Shown: positions 8,961 to 21,323, counted from the stretch's first letter. The stretch is DNA of 51,098 nt from Coriobacteriia bacterium (GCA_025361505.1 JANYKZ010000061.1:1-51098), one strand, 5' to 3'. Made by a program: numbers and translations. The notes: generated from the sequence alone by a model not told the origin.

Positions 8961-9902
8961 TTGAAAACGGAATACCGGCATACCCCGGTCATGCTGGCCG
9001 AGGTCCTGCACCACCTCTCACCGCATGAGGGCTCGATCATCGTGGACTGCACCCTCGGGGGAGCGGGCCACGCGGCCGAGATCGCCGCTCTGATCGCGCC
9101 CACGGGGCTCCTCGTGGGCATCGACCAAGACGACGCAGCCCTCGCCGCAGCAGCTGACGTACTACGCCTCGGCCAGCAGACCAGACTTCTCAAGGGGAAC
9201 TTCGGCGATCTGGATGCCCTGCTCGCAGGGGCGAACATCCCGTACGTCGACGGCTTCCTGTTCGACCTGGGGGTCTCATCCCCCCAGCTGGACTTCGTCG
9301 AGCGCGGTTTCTCGTATCACGGGAACGCACCGCTCGACATGAGGATGGACCCGGCCGCGGGCGGCATCACAGCCGCAGACGTAGTCAATTCGTACCAGGA
9401 ATCGGACCTCGCCCGCGTCATACGGGAGTACGGGGAAGAACGGTGGGCCACGCGCATCGCAGCATTCATCGTAGCCGCGCGTGCCCGCCGCCCCGTCACC
9501 TCCACCTCCGAGCTCGTCGACATCATCAAGTCCGCTGTGCCGGCGGCCGCCCGCAAGGACGGACCGCACCCGGCGCGCCGCACGTTCCAGGCGCTGCGCA
9601 TCGAGGTCAACCGCGAGCTCGACGTGCTCGAGAGTGCGCTCGACGCGGCGGTCCGCTGGCTGTCTCCGGGCGGACGGATCGTGGTCATCTCGTACCACTC
9701 GCTGGAGGACCGCGCGGTCAAGCAGGCGTTCGCGCGGCTCTCGCAGACCTGCACCTGTCCTCCTGAACTGCCCGTGTGTGTTTGCGGGGTCAAGCCGGTA
9801 GTCCGTGTGCTCACGCGGAGGGCGGTCACGCCGACCCCCGAGGAAGTGGAGCGAAACCCGCGGGCACGGAGCGCCAAGCTCCGTGCGGCGGTGAAGTTGT
9901 AG
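8961..9902 (+). CDS. rsmH: 16S rRNA (cytosine(1402)-N4)-methyltransferase
   Basis: HTPVMLAEVLHHL, IVDCTLGGAGHAAEI, GFLFDLGVSSPQLD, SYHSLEDRAVKQAF. Confidence 0.97.
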   Translation: MKTEYRHTPVMLAEVLHHLSPHEGSIIVDCTLGGAGHAAEIAALIAPTGLLVGIDQDDAALAAAADVLRLGQQTRLLKGNFGDLDALLAGANIPYVDGFLFDLGVSSPQLDFVERGFSYHGNAPLDMRMDPAAGGITAADVVNSYQESDLARVIREYGEERWATRIAAFIVAARARRPVTSTSELVDIIKSAVPAAARKDGPHPARRTFQALRIEVNRELDVLESALDAAVRWLSPGGRIVVISYHSLEDRAVKQAFARLSQTCTCPPELPVCVCGVKPVVRVLTRRAVTPTPEEVERNPRARSAKLRAAVKL

Positions 9903-9961
9903 GTATCCGTTCGGTCACCCGGTGACGGGCGCCGGTAGCGAAGAGAGGGGAGGTGGACGAG

Positions 9962-10531
9962 ATGGGCCAGGCTGCTCGCCGGATCGAGGCGCCGCACAGC
10001 GCGGCTCGTACCGCTCGCCTCCGCCTCGTCGACACGCCGCCGGCGCGCGCGCCGCGTTCTCCGTCCCGCTCAGCGGGCGCGGCCCGTGTGCGCATCGAGG
10101 AAGCGCGGGCCCGATCGATCTTCACCGCCTTCGTGCTCGTCTTTGCCGCGCTGATCGTGCTCGGCGGGGCACGCGTGACGCTCACGGCCCGCGCCGCCGA
10201 GTTCTCGTTGTCGGAGAACCGGCTCCAGGCGGAGATCAAGCAGGAGCGCATCGTCGTCGACCAGCTCGAGGTCGACCGGAGCGCGCTCTCGACTCCGTCG
10301 CGTATCGCCGACATCGCATCCGCCAGCATGTCCATGGGGGAGCCGGCCTCAGTGAAGTACATCACCACATCCGACCTTGCCGGGCCGACGACGAAGCCGA
10401 CAGCCGGCTCGACGGTCCTGTCCGGAGCGGCGGGAGCGATCCAGCGGGTGGTCGGGACGGTGGTCGACCTGTCGGCCGGCGAGGCGCAGTCCCTGCTCGT
10501 GGGCGACCTCGGCCTGGCGGGGTCGCGGTAG
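9962..10531 (+). CDS. ftsL: FtsL-like cell division protein
   Basis: Single TM followed by a short coiled-coil; position between rsmH and ftsI; ATG at 9962 after GGGAGG. Confidence 0.65.
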   Translation: MGQAARRIEAPHSAARTARLRLVDTPPARAPRSPSRSAGAARVRIEEARARSIFTAFVLVFAALIVLGGARVTLTARAAEFSLSENRLQAEIKQERIVVDQLEVDRSALSTPSRIADIASASMSMGEPASVKYITTSDLAGPTTKPTAGSTVLSGAAGAIQRVVGTVVDLSAGEAQSLLVGDLGLAGSR

Positions 10532-10534
10532 TCG

Positions 10535-12373
10535 ATGGCGCCACGCGCGGGCAAGGGCGGAGGTGCGGGGCGCAAGCCGCACAGCCGTCCCACATCGAAC
10601 CGTCCGGGCATCCTGTTCGTCTTCATGGTGGCGATGCTCGCCCTCGTCGCCGGCCGCCTCACCTGGATGCAGGTGGTGCAGGCGAAGGCGCTGTCCGCCT
10701 CGGCGGGACAGCAGCGCCTCCGCGACCTGACCCTTCCCGCGCGACGTGGGTCGATCTTCGACCGTGAGGGCATGCCCCTTGCGGTGACCACGGACGCCAA
10801 GACCGTCTACGCCGTCCCCTCGCAGGTCAAGGACGCGACTGCCACGGCATCGTCGCTGTCTCAGGTGTTGGGCGGCAACCCGCAGGACTACCTGGCTCGC
10901 CTGCACAGGACCGGCTCGTTCGTGTACATCGCGCGCAAGGTCGACCTGCCGCGAGCGACTGCGCTCGAGAAGCTCGGGATCGAGGGCATCGGATTCGTCG
11001 ACGATTCACGGCGGACCTACCCGTCCGGCCACCTTGCCGGGCAGGTGCTGGGTTTCGTCGGCATCGACGATCAGGGGCTCGCCGGGATCGAGAAGCAGTA
11101 CGACTCGGTGCTCTCCGGTACTCCCGGGCGGATCGTGGCCGAGCGCGACCCGAAGGGGCACCTGATCCCGGGCAGCATCGTCACGCAACAGGACGCCGTC
11201 GACGGGCAGGACATCTACCTCACGATCGATAAGGACATCCAGAACAAGGCGGAACTCGAGCTTGCGGCGGCCGTGAAGAAGTTCGGGGCAAAGGGCGGTT
11301 CGGTCGTCGTCATGGACCCCAACACGGGCGAGATCCTCGCGATCTCCTCGACCCCGTACCTGGACCCGAACGCCTACGGCGCCGCTACGGCCGACTCGAT
11401 GCGCAACAAGGCGATCACGGACACCTACGAGCCGGGGTCGACGATGAAGGCGATGACCGCCGCTGCGGTCATCGACAAGGGCCTGTTCACCCCCGACAGC
11501 ATGTTCCATCTGCCCCCGACGCTCACCGTCGGTGGGCACGTGATCCACGAGGCGCATGCGCGCGGGACGGTGGACTACTCGCTGACGCAGATCGTCACGA
11601 AGTCGAGCAACATCGGAGCCGTGAGGCTCGGGCAGGCACTCGGCAAGACGGCCCTCTCTGACTACATGGACCGCTTCAAGCTGAGCCGCAAGACGGGCGT
11701 CGACTTTCCCGGTGAGGCGAGCGGCTGGAGGCCGCCGACCTCGTCGTGGTCGGCATCGTCGATGGGCAACCTGCCCTTCGGCCAGGGCCTGTCGGTCACG
11801 CCGCTGCAGCTCGTCCGCGCGGTCTCCGTGATCGCGAACGGTGGCACGCTCGTTACGCCGCACTTCCTGCGCGCCACGGGATCCGTCATGGCGACGTTCC
11901 CGGCGTCTCCGGTGCCCGTGATCACGAAGGCGGCCGCGACGGCCACCACGCGGATGCTCACCGACGTCGTCCGTGACGGAACGGGCACGTCGGCGGCCGT
12001 CGCGCAGTACGAGGTCGCGGGAAAGACGGGAACGGCTCAGAAGGCCCGGCCGAACGGCGTCGGCTACCTCAGCGGTGTGTACGTGTCTTCCTTCGTCGGG
12101 TTCCTTCCGGCCAGCGCTCCCAAGATCATCATCCTGGTCACCATCGACTCACCGAAGAGCGGGCTGTTCGGCGGGACGGTCGCCGCGCCGGCCTTCGCGA
12201 ACCTGGCGCGCTTCTGCGTCGATCACCTGAAGATCGCGCCGGCGCCGTCGGTCGGCCCCGTCGAGACGAAGCGCACGGGATCTTCGCAGGTCGGCAACGA
12301 AGCGCCATCGGGGACCGTCCGGAAGACGACAATCGCTGGAACGACTGACGAAACGACCTCGACACACCGGTGA
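10535..12373 (+). CDS. ftsI: Peptidoglycan transpeptidase FtsI / penicillin-binding protein 2
   Basis: ARRGSIFDREGMPLA; catalytic motifs STMK, SSN, KTGTAQ. Confidence 0.95.
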   Translation: MAPRAGKGGGAGRKPHSRPTSNRPGILFVFMVAMLALVAGRLTWMQVVQAKALSASAGQQRLRDLTLPARRGSIFDREGMPLAVTTDAKTVYAVPSQVKDATATASSLSQVLGGNPQDYLARLHRTGSFVYIARKVDLPRATALEKLGIEGIGFVDDSRRTYPSGHLAGQVLGFVGIDDQGLAGIEKQYDSVLSGTPGRIVAERDPKGHLIPGSIVTQQDAVDGQDIYLTIDKDIQNKAELELAAAVKKFGAKGGSVVVMDPNTGEILAISSTPYLDPNAYGAATADSMRNKAITDTYEPGSTMKAMTAAAVIDKGLFTPDSMFHLPPTLTVGGHVIHEAHARGTVDYSLTQIVTKSSNIGAVRLGQALGKTALSDYMDRFKLSRKTGVDFPGEASGWRPPTSSWSASSMGNLPFGQGLSVTPLQLVRAVSVIANGGTLVTPHFLRATGSVMATFPASPVPVITKAAATATTRMLTDVVRDGTGTSAAVAQYEVAGKTGTAQKARPNGVGYLSGVYVSSFVGFLPASAPKIIILVTIDSPKSGLFGGTVAAPAFANLARFCVDHLKIAPAPSVGPVETKRTGSSQVGNEAPSGTVRKTTIAGTTDETTSTHR

Positions 12374-12385
12374 GGACCATCAACC

Positions 12386-13827
<1,442 letters not shown>

Positions 13828-13834
<7 letters not shown>

Positions 13835-15240
13835 GGATGTCCGCAGGCCGTCTCGCCGAGCTGACCGGCGCCACGATCGTGGCGGGAAGCGGGGACACGG
13901 TCTTCAAGGGTGTCGAGATCGACTCGCGGGCGGTGCCCGTGGGCGGTGCGTTCTTCGCGCTACCCGGCGAGCATGTCGACGGTCACGAGTGGGTTCCCGC
14001 GGCTCTCGGCTCGGGCGCGAAGGTGGCCGTGGTGTCTCGCTGGGACGCCGATGCCGCCTCCGCGGCGTCGGAGGCGGCGCGCGGTGAGACCGCGGTCCTG
14101 CTCGTGGACGATACCGCGGACGCGCTCAGGGCCCTCGCGGCGGCGCACCGGACCTCGCTGCGTTGCCCCGTGGTCGGCGTGACCGGTTCCACGGGGAAGA
14201 CGAGCACCAAGGACTTCATCGCGGCGGCGCTGCAGGCGGGGCGCCGCGTGGTCGCCACGCGCGGCAACCGCAACAACGAGCTTGGCGTCCCGCTCACGCT
14301 GCTCGAGGCCGACAACGCCACCGACGTGCTCGTGGTCGAGATGGGTATGCGCGGCGAGGGTGAGATCGCCGCTCTGTGCGCACTGGCCCGTCCGACGCTC
14401 GGCGTCGTCACGAACATCGGTCAGACGCACATCGAGGTCCTCGGCTCGCAGGACGCGATCGCGCGCGCCAAGGGGGAGCTCGTGGCCTGCGTGCCCGCTG
14501 CCGGCAGGGTCTTCCTCAATGGTGACGACGAGTGGTCGCGGTCGCTCGAGCCGCGATCGGCGGCACCGGTCACGTGGTACGGCCTGTCGGACGGAGTCGA
14601 CGTGCGCGCGACGGACATCGAGGTGGACGAGGCCGGAAGGCCCATCCTGACGCTCGTGACGCCAGGCGGGTCCGTCCGCACCCGCCTGCCGGTCCCCGGG
14701 CGTCACAACGCGTACAACGCGGCTGCGGCGACGGCCGTCGCGCGGTACCTCGGCGCGACACTCGACGAGATCGCCACGGGGCTCTCTACCGCGCTGACGA
14801 CCGACATGCGCATGCAGGTGTTCACGACCGCCGGCGGGGTCGTCGTGGTCAACGACGCGTACAATGCGAATCCGACATCCATGCGCGCGGCCCTCGTCGC
14901 GCTGGGAGACATCGCGACCGAGGGGAAGCGCATCGCCGTCCTCGGGGACATGGCCGAGCTCGGCTCCCTGACCGCGCTGGCGCACTTCTCTCTTGGGGAG
15001 GCGGTCGGCCGCGCGGGCATCGATCGACTCGTCACGGTCGGGGAGCGTGCGCGGCGCGTCGCGGACGGCGCACTCGCCTCCGGAATGCCGGCGTCGTCCA
15101 TCAGTCGGTGCGCGAGCGTCGAGGAGGCGTCCCGGGTAGTCGACGACCTCGCCACCGCGGGTGACGTGGTGCTCGTGAAGGCGTCACGCTGCATGGAACT
15201 CGAACGGATCGTCGAAGGGATACTGAGCCCGCATGCCTAG
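13828..15240 (+). CDS. murF: UDP-MurNAc-tripeptide-D-Ala-D-Ala ligase MurF
   Basis: GVTGSTGKTSTKDFIAA; NDAYNANPTSMRAAL; overlaps murE. Confidence 0.95.
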
Positions 15241-16300
15241 CTTCAGCCTGCTGCTGCAGATCGGGCGCTACCCCACCTACCAGGTGTTCCTCGTGGCCGT
15301 GGTGGCGCTCGGCGCCGCCGTGGCCCTGTTCCCGCTGTGGATCCGGCTCGTCCGGTACCGCAACATCGGGCAGCAGGTGCGCGCGGACGGTCCACAGGGC
15401 CACCTCGTGAAGCAGGGGACGCCGACGATGGGCGGCGTGCTCATCATGCTGGTCGTGACGGTCGTCTACGTCGCCATGGGGTCGATCGACCGGCAGAGCT
15501 TGCTGGTCCTCGGGGCCATGCTCGCGTGCGCGCTCCTCGGGTTCCTCGACGACTACGCCAAGGTCGTGAAGGAACGCTCCCTGGGACTGACAGCCACCGC
15601 CAAGATCCTGTGGCAGGTGCTGATCGCGTTGAGCGTGGGGCTTCTGGCCGTGAACTGGGCCGGAGTCACCGCGGTCGTGAGACTCCCTCTCATCGGCGGC
15701 TCGTGGAACCTGGGAGTACTGTCGTCGACGCTGACCATCGGCGGCTTCGCCATCGTCGTACCGTGGCTGTACGTCCTGCTCGTGGCGCTGATGGTCGTGG
15801 CGGCCAGCAACACCGTGAACCTGACCGACGGGCTCGATGGCTTGGCCGCCGGCACCGTCATGATCGTGATGTTCTCGTTCGCGGCGATCGCGTTCCGCCA
15901 GAACCACCTGCCGATCTCCCTGCTCGCAGCCGCGATCGCCGGGGCCTGCGTCGGCTTCCTCTGGTACAACAGCTACCCTGCCGACATCTTCATGGGTGAC
16001 ACCGGGTCACTCGGACTCGGCGCGGCTGTGGCCACCATGGCGATCGTGACGAAGTCGGAGTTGCTGCTGCCTCTGATAGGCGGGATCTACGTCATCGAGG
16101 GTCTCTCCGTGATCCTGCAGATCCTCTCCTACAAGCTGACAGGCAAGCGCATATTCCGCATGGCCCCGATCCATCACCACTTCGAGATGAAGGGCTGGAG
16201 CGAGACGAAGGTGATGATCCGCTTCTGGATCGTCACCGGGATACTCGCCGGCGCGGGTTTCGCCCTCTACTTCTTGTCGAGCCTTAAGAAGGTGGGGTAG
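15233..16300 (+). CDS. mraY: Phospho-N-acetylmuramoyl-pentapeptide transferase MraY
   Basis: GTPTMGG, FLDDYAKV, NLTDGLDGLAAG, FMGDTGSL, MAPIHHHFEMKGWSETKV. Confidence 0.97.
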   Translation: MPSFSLLLQIGRYPTYQVFLVAVVALGAAVALFPLWIRLVRYRNIGQQVRADGPQGHLVKQGTPTMGGVLIMLVVTVVYVAMGSIDRQSLLVLGAMLACALLGFLDDYAKVVKERSLGLTATAKILWQVLIALSVGLLAVNWAGVTAVVRLPLIGGSWNLGVLSSTLTIGGFAIVVPWLYVLLVALMVVAASNTVNLTDGLDGLAAGTVMIVMFSFAAIAFRQNHLPISLLAAAIAGACVGFLWYNSYPADIFMGDTGSLGLGAAVATMAIVTKSELLLPLIGGIYVIEGLSVILQILSYKLTGKRIFRMAPIHHHFEMKGWSETKVMIRFWIVTGILAGAGFALYFLSSLKKVG

Positions 16301-16302
16301 GG

Positions 16303-17679
16303 GTGGGTCGTGTCGTCGAGCGGGTCGCGGTCCTCGGGCTCGGCCGCAGCGGGGACGCGGTGGTGCGGTGGGCTCTCGAGCGGCCCGACACCTCGCCTTC
16401 CGACGTCGCGGTCTTCGTTGAGCACGACAACCCCCGGTTGTCAGCGACCGCGGAGATCCTGCGGGCTCAGGGCGTGCGGGTCGAGCTCGGGGTGGAGACC
16501 GTGCCCGACGAGGGATGGGACCTCGTCGTCGCCAGCCCCGGTATCTCTCCGTCGCGGCCCCTGATGCGTTCGGCCTCACGTCTCGGCGTGCCCGTCATCT
16601 CGGAGCTCGAGCTTGCCTACCGGCACTCGGTCGCCCCCTTCGTGGCCGTGACCGGCACCAATGGGAAGACGACGACCACCGCGCTGGTCACGCATCTCCT
16701 GCGGACAGACGGACTCGACGCGGTCTCCGTCGGCAACATCGGCGTGCCCGCGATCGCCGTCGCTCCGACCACGGGCGCAGACGCGATCGTCGTCGCGGAG
16801 TGTTCCTCTTTCCAACTTGCCCTCACCCTCGACTTCCACCCTAGGGTGGCCCTTCTCCTCAACGTCACTCCCGATCACATCGACTGGCACGGTTCCCTGG
16901 AGGAGTACGCCGCCGACAAGGCGAAGGTGTTCGCCAACCTGGGAGCTGGGGACGTGGCGATCATCGACGTCGACGACCCCGGTTCGGCGGAGTGGGTGGA
17001 GCCGGTCGTCGACCGGGGGGTCCGCGTCGTCCGCGTCGGCCTCTCGGGAGGGGACGCGCGCGTCGAGGACGGGATGCTGGTCGTCGACGCGGGCGAGGGC
17101 GATGTCCGCTTGGTACGCGTGGTGGAGCTGCTGATACGGGGTGTCCACAACGTCTCCAACGCGCTCGCGGCCGCGACGGCGGCCCTGCTCATGGGTGCGG
17201 CGCCCGACTCGGTCCGTGCCGGTCTGCGCTCCTTCGAGCCCATCGAGCATCGCTTGGACCCGGTCGGGACCGTCGACGGAGTCGAGTACGTCAACGATTC
17301 GAAGGCGACGAACCCTGACGCCGTGATGAAGGCCCTGACCGCGTTCGGGACCGCACCGCTGCTGGTCCTTCTCGGTGGGCGGAACAAGGGCAACGACTTT
17401 CTCCCGCTCGCCGAGGCGTGCGCGACGCGATGCCGTCTTGCCGTCCTCTACGGTGAGTCTCGACCTGAACTGGAGGTCGCGTTCGAGGCAGCCTCCGCAC
17501 CCTTCCTCGTGACCGACACGATGCTCGGCGCCCTGACGCTGGCGTCGGAGTCGGCGCATCCGGGCGACGTCGTCCTGCTGTCTCCCGCCTGCGCGAGCTT
17601 CGACGAGTTCAGCGACTACGAGGAACGCGGCCGCCACTTCGCCGACGCCGTCGTGCGCCTGTCGGGGGAGGGTCGGTGA
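16303..17679 (+). CDS. murD: UDP-MurNAc-L-alanine-D-glutamate ligase MurD
   Basis: VTGTNGKTTTTALVTHLL; SSFQLALT; NDSKATNPDAVMKAL; LLSPACASFDEFSDYEERG. Confidence 0.95.
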   Translation: MGRVVERVAVLGLGRSGDAVVRWALERPDTSPSDVAVFVEHDNPRLSATAEILRAQGVRVELGVETVPDEGWDLVVASPGISPSRPLMRSASRLGVPVISELELAYRHSVAPFVAVTGTNGKTTTTALVTHLLRTDGLDAVSVGNIGVPAIAVAPTTGADAIVVAECSSFQLALTLDFHPRVALLLNVTPDHIDWHGSLEEYAADKAKVFANLGAGDVAIIDVDDPGSAEWVEPVVDRGVRVVRVGLSGGDARVEDGMLVVDAGEGDVRLVRVVELLIRGVHNVSNALAAATAALLMGAAPDSVRAGLRSFEPIEHRLDPVGTVDGVEYVNDSKATNPDAVMKALTAFGTAPLLVLLGGRNKGNDFLPLAEACATRCRLAVLYGESRPELEVAFEAASAPFLVTDTMLGALTLASESAHPGDVVLLSPACASFDEFSDYEERGRHFADAVVRLSGEGR

Positions 17680-18914
17680 CTCCGCCGAGGCCTCAGGCCG
17701 CGCCCATGGCCCGGTACCTGCTGCTCGGCGCGACGGTGTTCCTCGCGCTCGGTGGTCTGCTGATGATCTTCTCGGCGTCGGCGGTCACGGGCATCAAGGA
17801 GCACGCCGACACGATGTACTTCGTGAAGCGTCAGGCGATCTTTCTGGCGCTCGGATTCGTCACCCTCCTGGCGGCGTCCCGGTTGCCGCTCCCGATGATC
17901 AAACGGCTGGGTGTCGCCGTCTTGGCGGCGGGCGACATCATGCTCGGGCTCGTGCTGTTCATGGGCAGGGCGAACATGGGTTCGGTGCGCGCCCTCAACC
18001 TCGGCGTGACCACGATACAGCCCGCGGAAGTGGCCCGACTCGGGTGCGTGCTGGTGATGGCGGCGCTGTTCGCTGATAGGGCTCAACGCCCCCGTCCCAT
18101 CAGGGAGGACGCGCTCAGCATCGTGCTGATCGCGGGTATCCCGTTCACCCTCGTCATGCTGCAGCCGGACATGGGCGCCGCGATGTCGATCCTGATCGCG
18201 GTCTTCTTCGTGAGCGTGATCGGCGGCCTTCCGTGGAAGTGGGTGGGCGCGACCGTGGGCGGGATCGTCGCCGGAGTCGCCGTGCTGCTGCCGATCGCCG
18301 CATACCGCTCCTCGCGCATCGCCGCCTGGCTCGACCCGAGCAAGGATCCCCTCGGCAACGCCTATCAGGTCCTGCAGGCACGTCTGGCGTTCGGCTCGGG
18401 AGGCATCCTCGGCCTGGGCCTGGGCATGTCCCGTCAGAAGTTCTTCTATCTTCCCGCTGCCCACACCGACTTCATCTTCGCCATCATCGGGGAGGAGCTC
18501 GGGCTGCTGGGGACGCTCTCGATCGTGGTCGCATTCGGGCTCTTCTGCTACGCCGGTGTTCGCATCGCCCTTGCCGTCAAGGACCCGTATGCGCGCATCG
18601 TCGCCGGAGGGCTGACCATCACGATCACGACACAGGCGCTGATCAACATGGCGTCGGTGACGGGGCTCATCCCCGTCGCCGGCGAGCCGCTTCCCATGGT
18701 GAGCTATGGTGGCTCGTCCCTGCTCTTCACCATGGGGTGCATCGGACTTATCCTAGCCATGACCCGCGGAAGCGCACGGGAGCCGTCCCGTCCGCGTCCG
18801 CATGCCGAAGAAGAGGGGAGCGCCCGTGCGCGTTCTGGTGAGCGGAGGGGGAACGGCCGGCCACGTCTATCCGGCATTGACGGTGGCCGCGCTGGTGTCA
18901 GCCGACGCTCGTGA
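17676..18914 (+). CDS. ftsW: FtsW, SEDS-family peptidoglycan polymerase
   Basis: Multi-TM; GSVRALNLGVTTIQPAEVARL; AAHTDFIFAIIGEELGLLG; VAGEPLPMVSYGGSSLL. Confidence 0.94.
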   Translation: MTPPRPQAAPMARYLLLGATVFLALGGLLMIFSASAVTGIKEHADTMYFVKRQAIFLALGFVTLLAASRLPLPMIKRLGVAVLAAGDIMLGLVLFMGRANMGSVRALNLGVTTIQPAEVARLGCVLVMAALFADRAQRPRPIREDALSIVLIAGIPFTLVMLQPDMGAAMSILIAVFFVSVIGGLPWKWVGATVGGIVAGVAVLLPIAAYRSSRIAAWLDPSKDPLGNAYQVLQARLAFGSGGILGLGLGMSRQKFFYLPAAHTDFIFAIIGEELGLLGTLSIVVAFGLFCYAGVRIALAVKDPYARIVAGGLTITITTQALINMASVTGLIPVAGEPLPMVSYGGSSLLFTMGCIGLILAMTRGSAREPSRPRPHAEEEGSARARSGERRGNGRPRLSGIDGGRAGVSRRS

Positions 18915-19938
18915 CCGGGTCGCGTACGTCGGTGCACCGGACAGTCTCGAGCAGCGTCTGGCGGCCGAGGCCGGCATCGGGTTCGTCGCTGTTCCCGTCA
19001 CGGGCTGGGATCGCGCGCGTCCGCTGACGCTGCTCACCGGCTTCGCGACCGCTATCGCATCGACGTTCCGTTGCCTCAGCCTGCTGAATCGCGACCGGAC
19101 GGACGCGGTCGTCGGCTTCGGCGGCTACGTGTCCGTCCCGCTCTCTCTCGCCGCCGTGCTGCGCGGGGTGCCGCTCGTGCTCCACGAGCAGAACTCGGTC
19201 CCCGGCGTCGCCAACCGGATCCTCGCCCGCTTCGCGCGGGCGGTCTGTGTGACCTACGAGGACTCGGTCGCGTTCCTGCCGCATCCCGACCGCGCCGTCA
19301 TCACCGGCGACCCTGTTCGGGAGTCCGTGCTCAGCGCGGGACGCGCGGCCGGACGTTCGGCGTACGGGGTCGGAGAAGGACAGACGCTTCTTCTCGTCTT
19401 CGGAGGAAGCCGCGGAGCGCGGCATCTCAACTCCGCTCTGATCGGCTTGCGCGACCGCCTCGCGGCCATCGAAGGGCTGCGGGTCGTGCAGATCGCCGGG
19501 CCCAGCGAGGCGCCCGCGGTGCGCGAGGCGCTGGCGGCCCCGGGCGGCGTGCCCGCATGGTGGCGGGTCCTCGACTACGTCGACGGGATGGGCGATCTTC
19601 TGGCCGCTTCGGACCTGGTGGTGTGCCGGGCCGGCGCGACGACGCTGGCCGAACTGTCGGTCCTCGGCAAGGCATCGGTGCTGGTGCCGTATCCTTTCGC
19701 GACGGACGATCACCAGACGCGCAACGCCCGGCCCTTCGTCAGAGCAGGCGCGTCCGTGGCATACGCGGACGCGGACCTCGACAGCGAGGCGTTCGGGGAC
19801 ACGCTGACCGGCCTGCTGTCGGATCCGGATGCGCGCGGGCGCATGGAGGTGTCCGCCGCCTCTCTCGGGCGGCCTGACGCCGCGGCTGCCGTCGTACGGA
19901 CCGTGTCGGAAGCGATCAGGAAGCGGGTGGCGGTGTGA
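18826..19938 (+). CDS. murG: UDP-GlcNAc transferase MurG
   Basis: VRVLVSGGGTAGHVYPALTVA; HEQNSVPGVANRIL; GGSRGARHLN; CRAGATTLAELS; GTG at 18826 preferred, ORF extends to 18802; overlaps the ftsW 3' end out of frame. Confidence 0.94.
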   Translation: MRVLVSGGGTAGHVYPALTVAALVSADARDRVAYVGAPDSLEQRLAAEAGIGFVAVPVTGWDRARPLTLLTGFATAIASTFRCLSLLNRDRTDAVVGFGGYVSVPLSLAAVLRGVPLVLHEQNSVPGVANRILARFARAVCVTYEDSVAFLPHPDRAVITGDPVRESVLSAGRAAGRSAYGVGEGQTLLLVFGGSRGARHLNSALIGLRDRLAAIEGLRVVQIAGPSEAPAVREALAAPGGVPAWWRVLDYVDGMGDLLAASDLVVCRAGATTLAELSVLGKASVLVPYPFATDDHQTRNARPFVRAGASVAYADADLDSEAFGDTLTGLLSDPDARGRMEVSAASLGRPDAAAAVVRTVSEAIRKRVAV

Positions 19939-21323
19939 CGGGTACCTACGCACACTTCATCGGGGTCGGCGGAGCGGGGATGAGCGGCATCGCGCGCGTC
20001 CTGCACGACCGCGGCCTCGTCGTCACCGGCTCGGACCTGCGCGCCTCGCGCTACTCGGCCGCGCTCCAGAGCGCGGGTATGGCCATCCACATCGGGCACG
20101 ACGCCGCGAACGTCGGCGACCCCGAGGTCGTGGTCGTGTCGACGGCGATCCCCGCGACGAACCCGGAACTCGTCGAGGCGCGCCGCAGGGAGATCCCCGT
20201 GTGGCCCCGGGCCCGCATGCTCGCCGAACTCGCGGGGGAGCGTCTGACCGTGGCAGTCGCCGGCACTCATGGCAAGACGACGACCAGCTCGATGGCTGCC
20301 GCCGCTCTCATCGAGGCGGGCGCCGATCCGACGTTCCTTATCGGGGGGGAGCTCACGGACGTCGGAAGCAATGCGCGCTGCGGCGACGGTCCGCACTTCG
20401 TCGTCGAGGCCGATGAGTCCGACGGGTCCTTTCTCTACCTCGACCCGTACTGCGCCATCGTGACCAACATCGAGGCCGATCACCTCGACCACTATGCGTC
20501 GCTCGGGGAGATCGTCGACATCTTCCGCGAGTTCCTGTCGCGCGTGCGCGCCGACGGTGTCGCGGTGCTGTGCGCCGACGACGAGCGGCTCATGGGCCTG
20601 GCTCCGGGATGTGCCGCCCGTGTGGTCACGTACGGTCGCTCGACCACAGCCGACGTCCGGCTTGTGTCCTACGAGGCGACTCCGGAGGGCGGATCGTTCT
20701 CGGTGGCCCTGCCCGGCGGCACGATCGTCGCATGCGCGACGCGAACACCCGGCGAGCACATGGCGCTCAACGCGACCGGCGTCTTGGCGGCGGCGTGGGC
20801 GATGGGCGTCGACGTCGGTGCGGCCGCGCGGGGCATCGCGGGGTTCAACGGGGTGAAACGCCGGTTCGAGCATGTCGGCGTCGTCGACGAGGTCTCCGTC
20901 GTCGACGACTACGCGCACCATCCGACGGAGGTGCGTGCGACGCTCGCCGCCGCGCGCACGGCTACCTCCGGTTCGAGGTGGGTCGTGTTCCAACCGCACC
21001 GCTACAGCCGCACCGCCGCATTCGCGCGCGACTTCGGCGCGGCCTTCGACGACGCCGACCGTGTGGTGATCCTCGACGTCTACAGCGCCGGTGAGGCGCC
21101 CGTCCCCGGCGTGTCCGGCAAGACCGTCGTGGACGCGATCCTGCGCCATCGTCCGCGCACCCGGTTGGCCTACTTCCCGCACCGGGGGGATGTCGCACAG
21201 TACGTCGCCGATCGCGCGCGGCCCGGCGACCTCGTGATGACGATGGGGGCGGGTGACGTGACCGCTCTCGGGCCCGAGATCGTTCGCGCGATGACCGAGC
21301 GTTCCGCGGGAGGCGCGGCATGA
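19935..21323 (+). CDS. murC: UDP-MurNAc-L-alanine ligase MurC
   Basis: HFIGVGGAGMSGIARVL; AGTHGKTTTSSM; DDYAHHPTEVRATLAAAR; FQPHRYSRTAAF. Confidence 0.96.
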   Translation: MTGTYAHFIGVGGAGMSGIARVLHDRGLVVTGSDLRASRYSAALQSAGMAIHIGHDAANVGDPEVVVVSTAIPATNPELVEARRREIPVWPRARMLAELAGERLTVAVAGTHGKTTTSSMAAAALIEAGADPTFLIGGELTDVGSNARCGDGPHFVVEADESDGSFLYLDPYCAIVTNIEADHLDHYASLGEIVDIFREFLSRVRADGVAVLCADDERLMGLAPGCAARVVTYGRSTTADVRLVSYEATPEGGSFSVALPGGTIVACATRTPGEHMALNATGVLAAAWAMGVDVGAAARGIAGFNGVKRRFEHVGVVDEVSVVDDYAHHPTEVRATLAAARTATSGSRWVVFQPHRYSRTAAFARDFGAAFDDADRVVILDVYSAGEAPVPGVSGKTVVDAILRHRPRTRLAYFPHRGDVAQYVADRARPGDLVMTMGAGDVTALGPEIVRAMTERSAGGAA

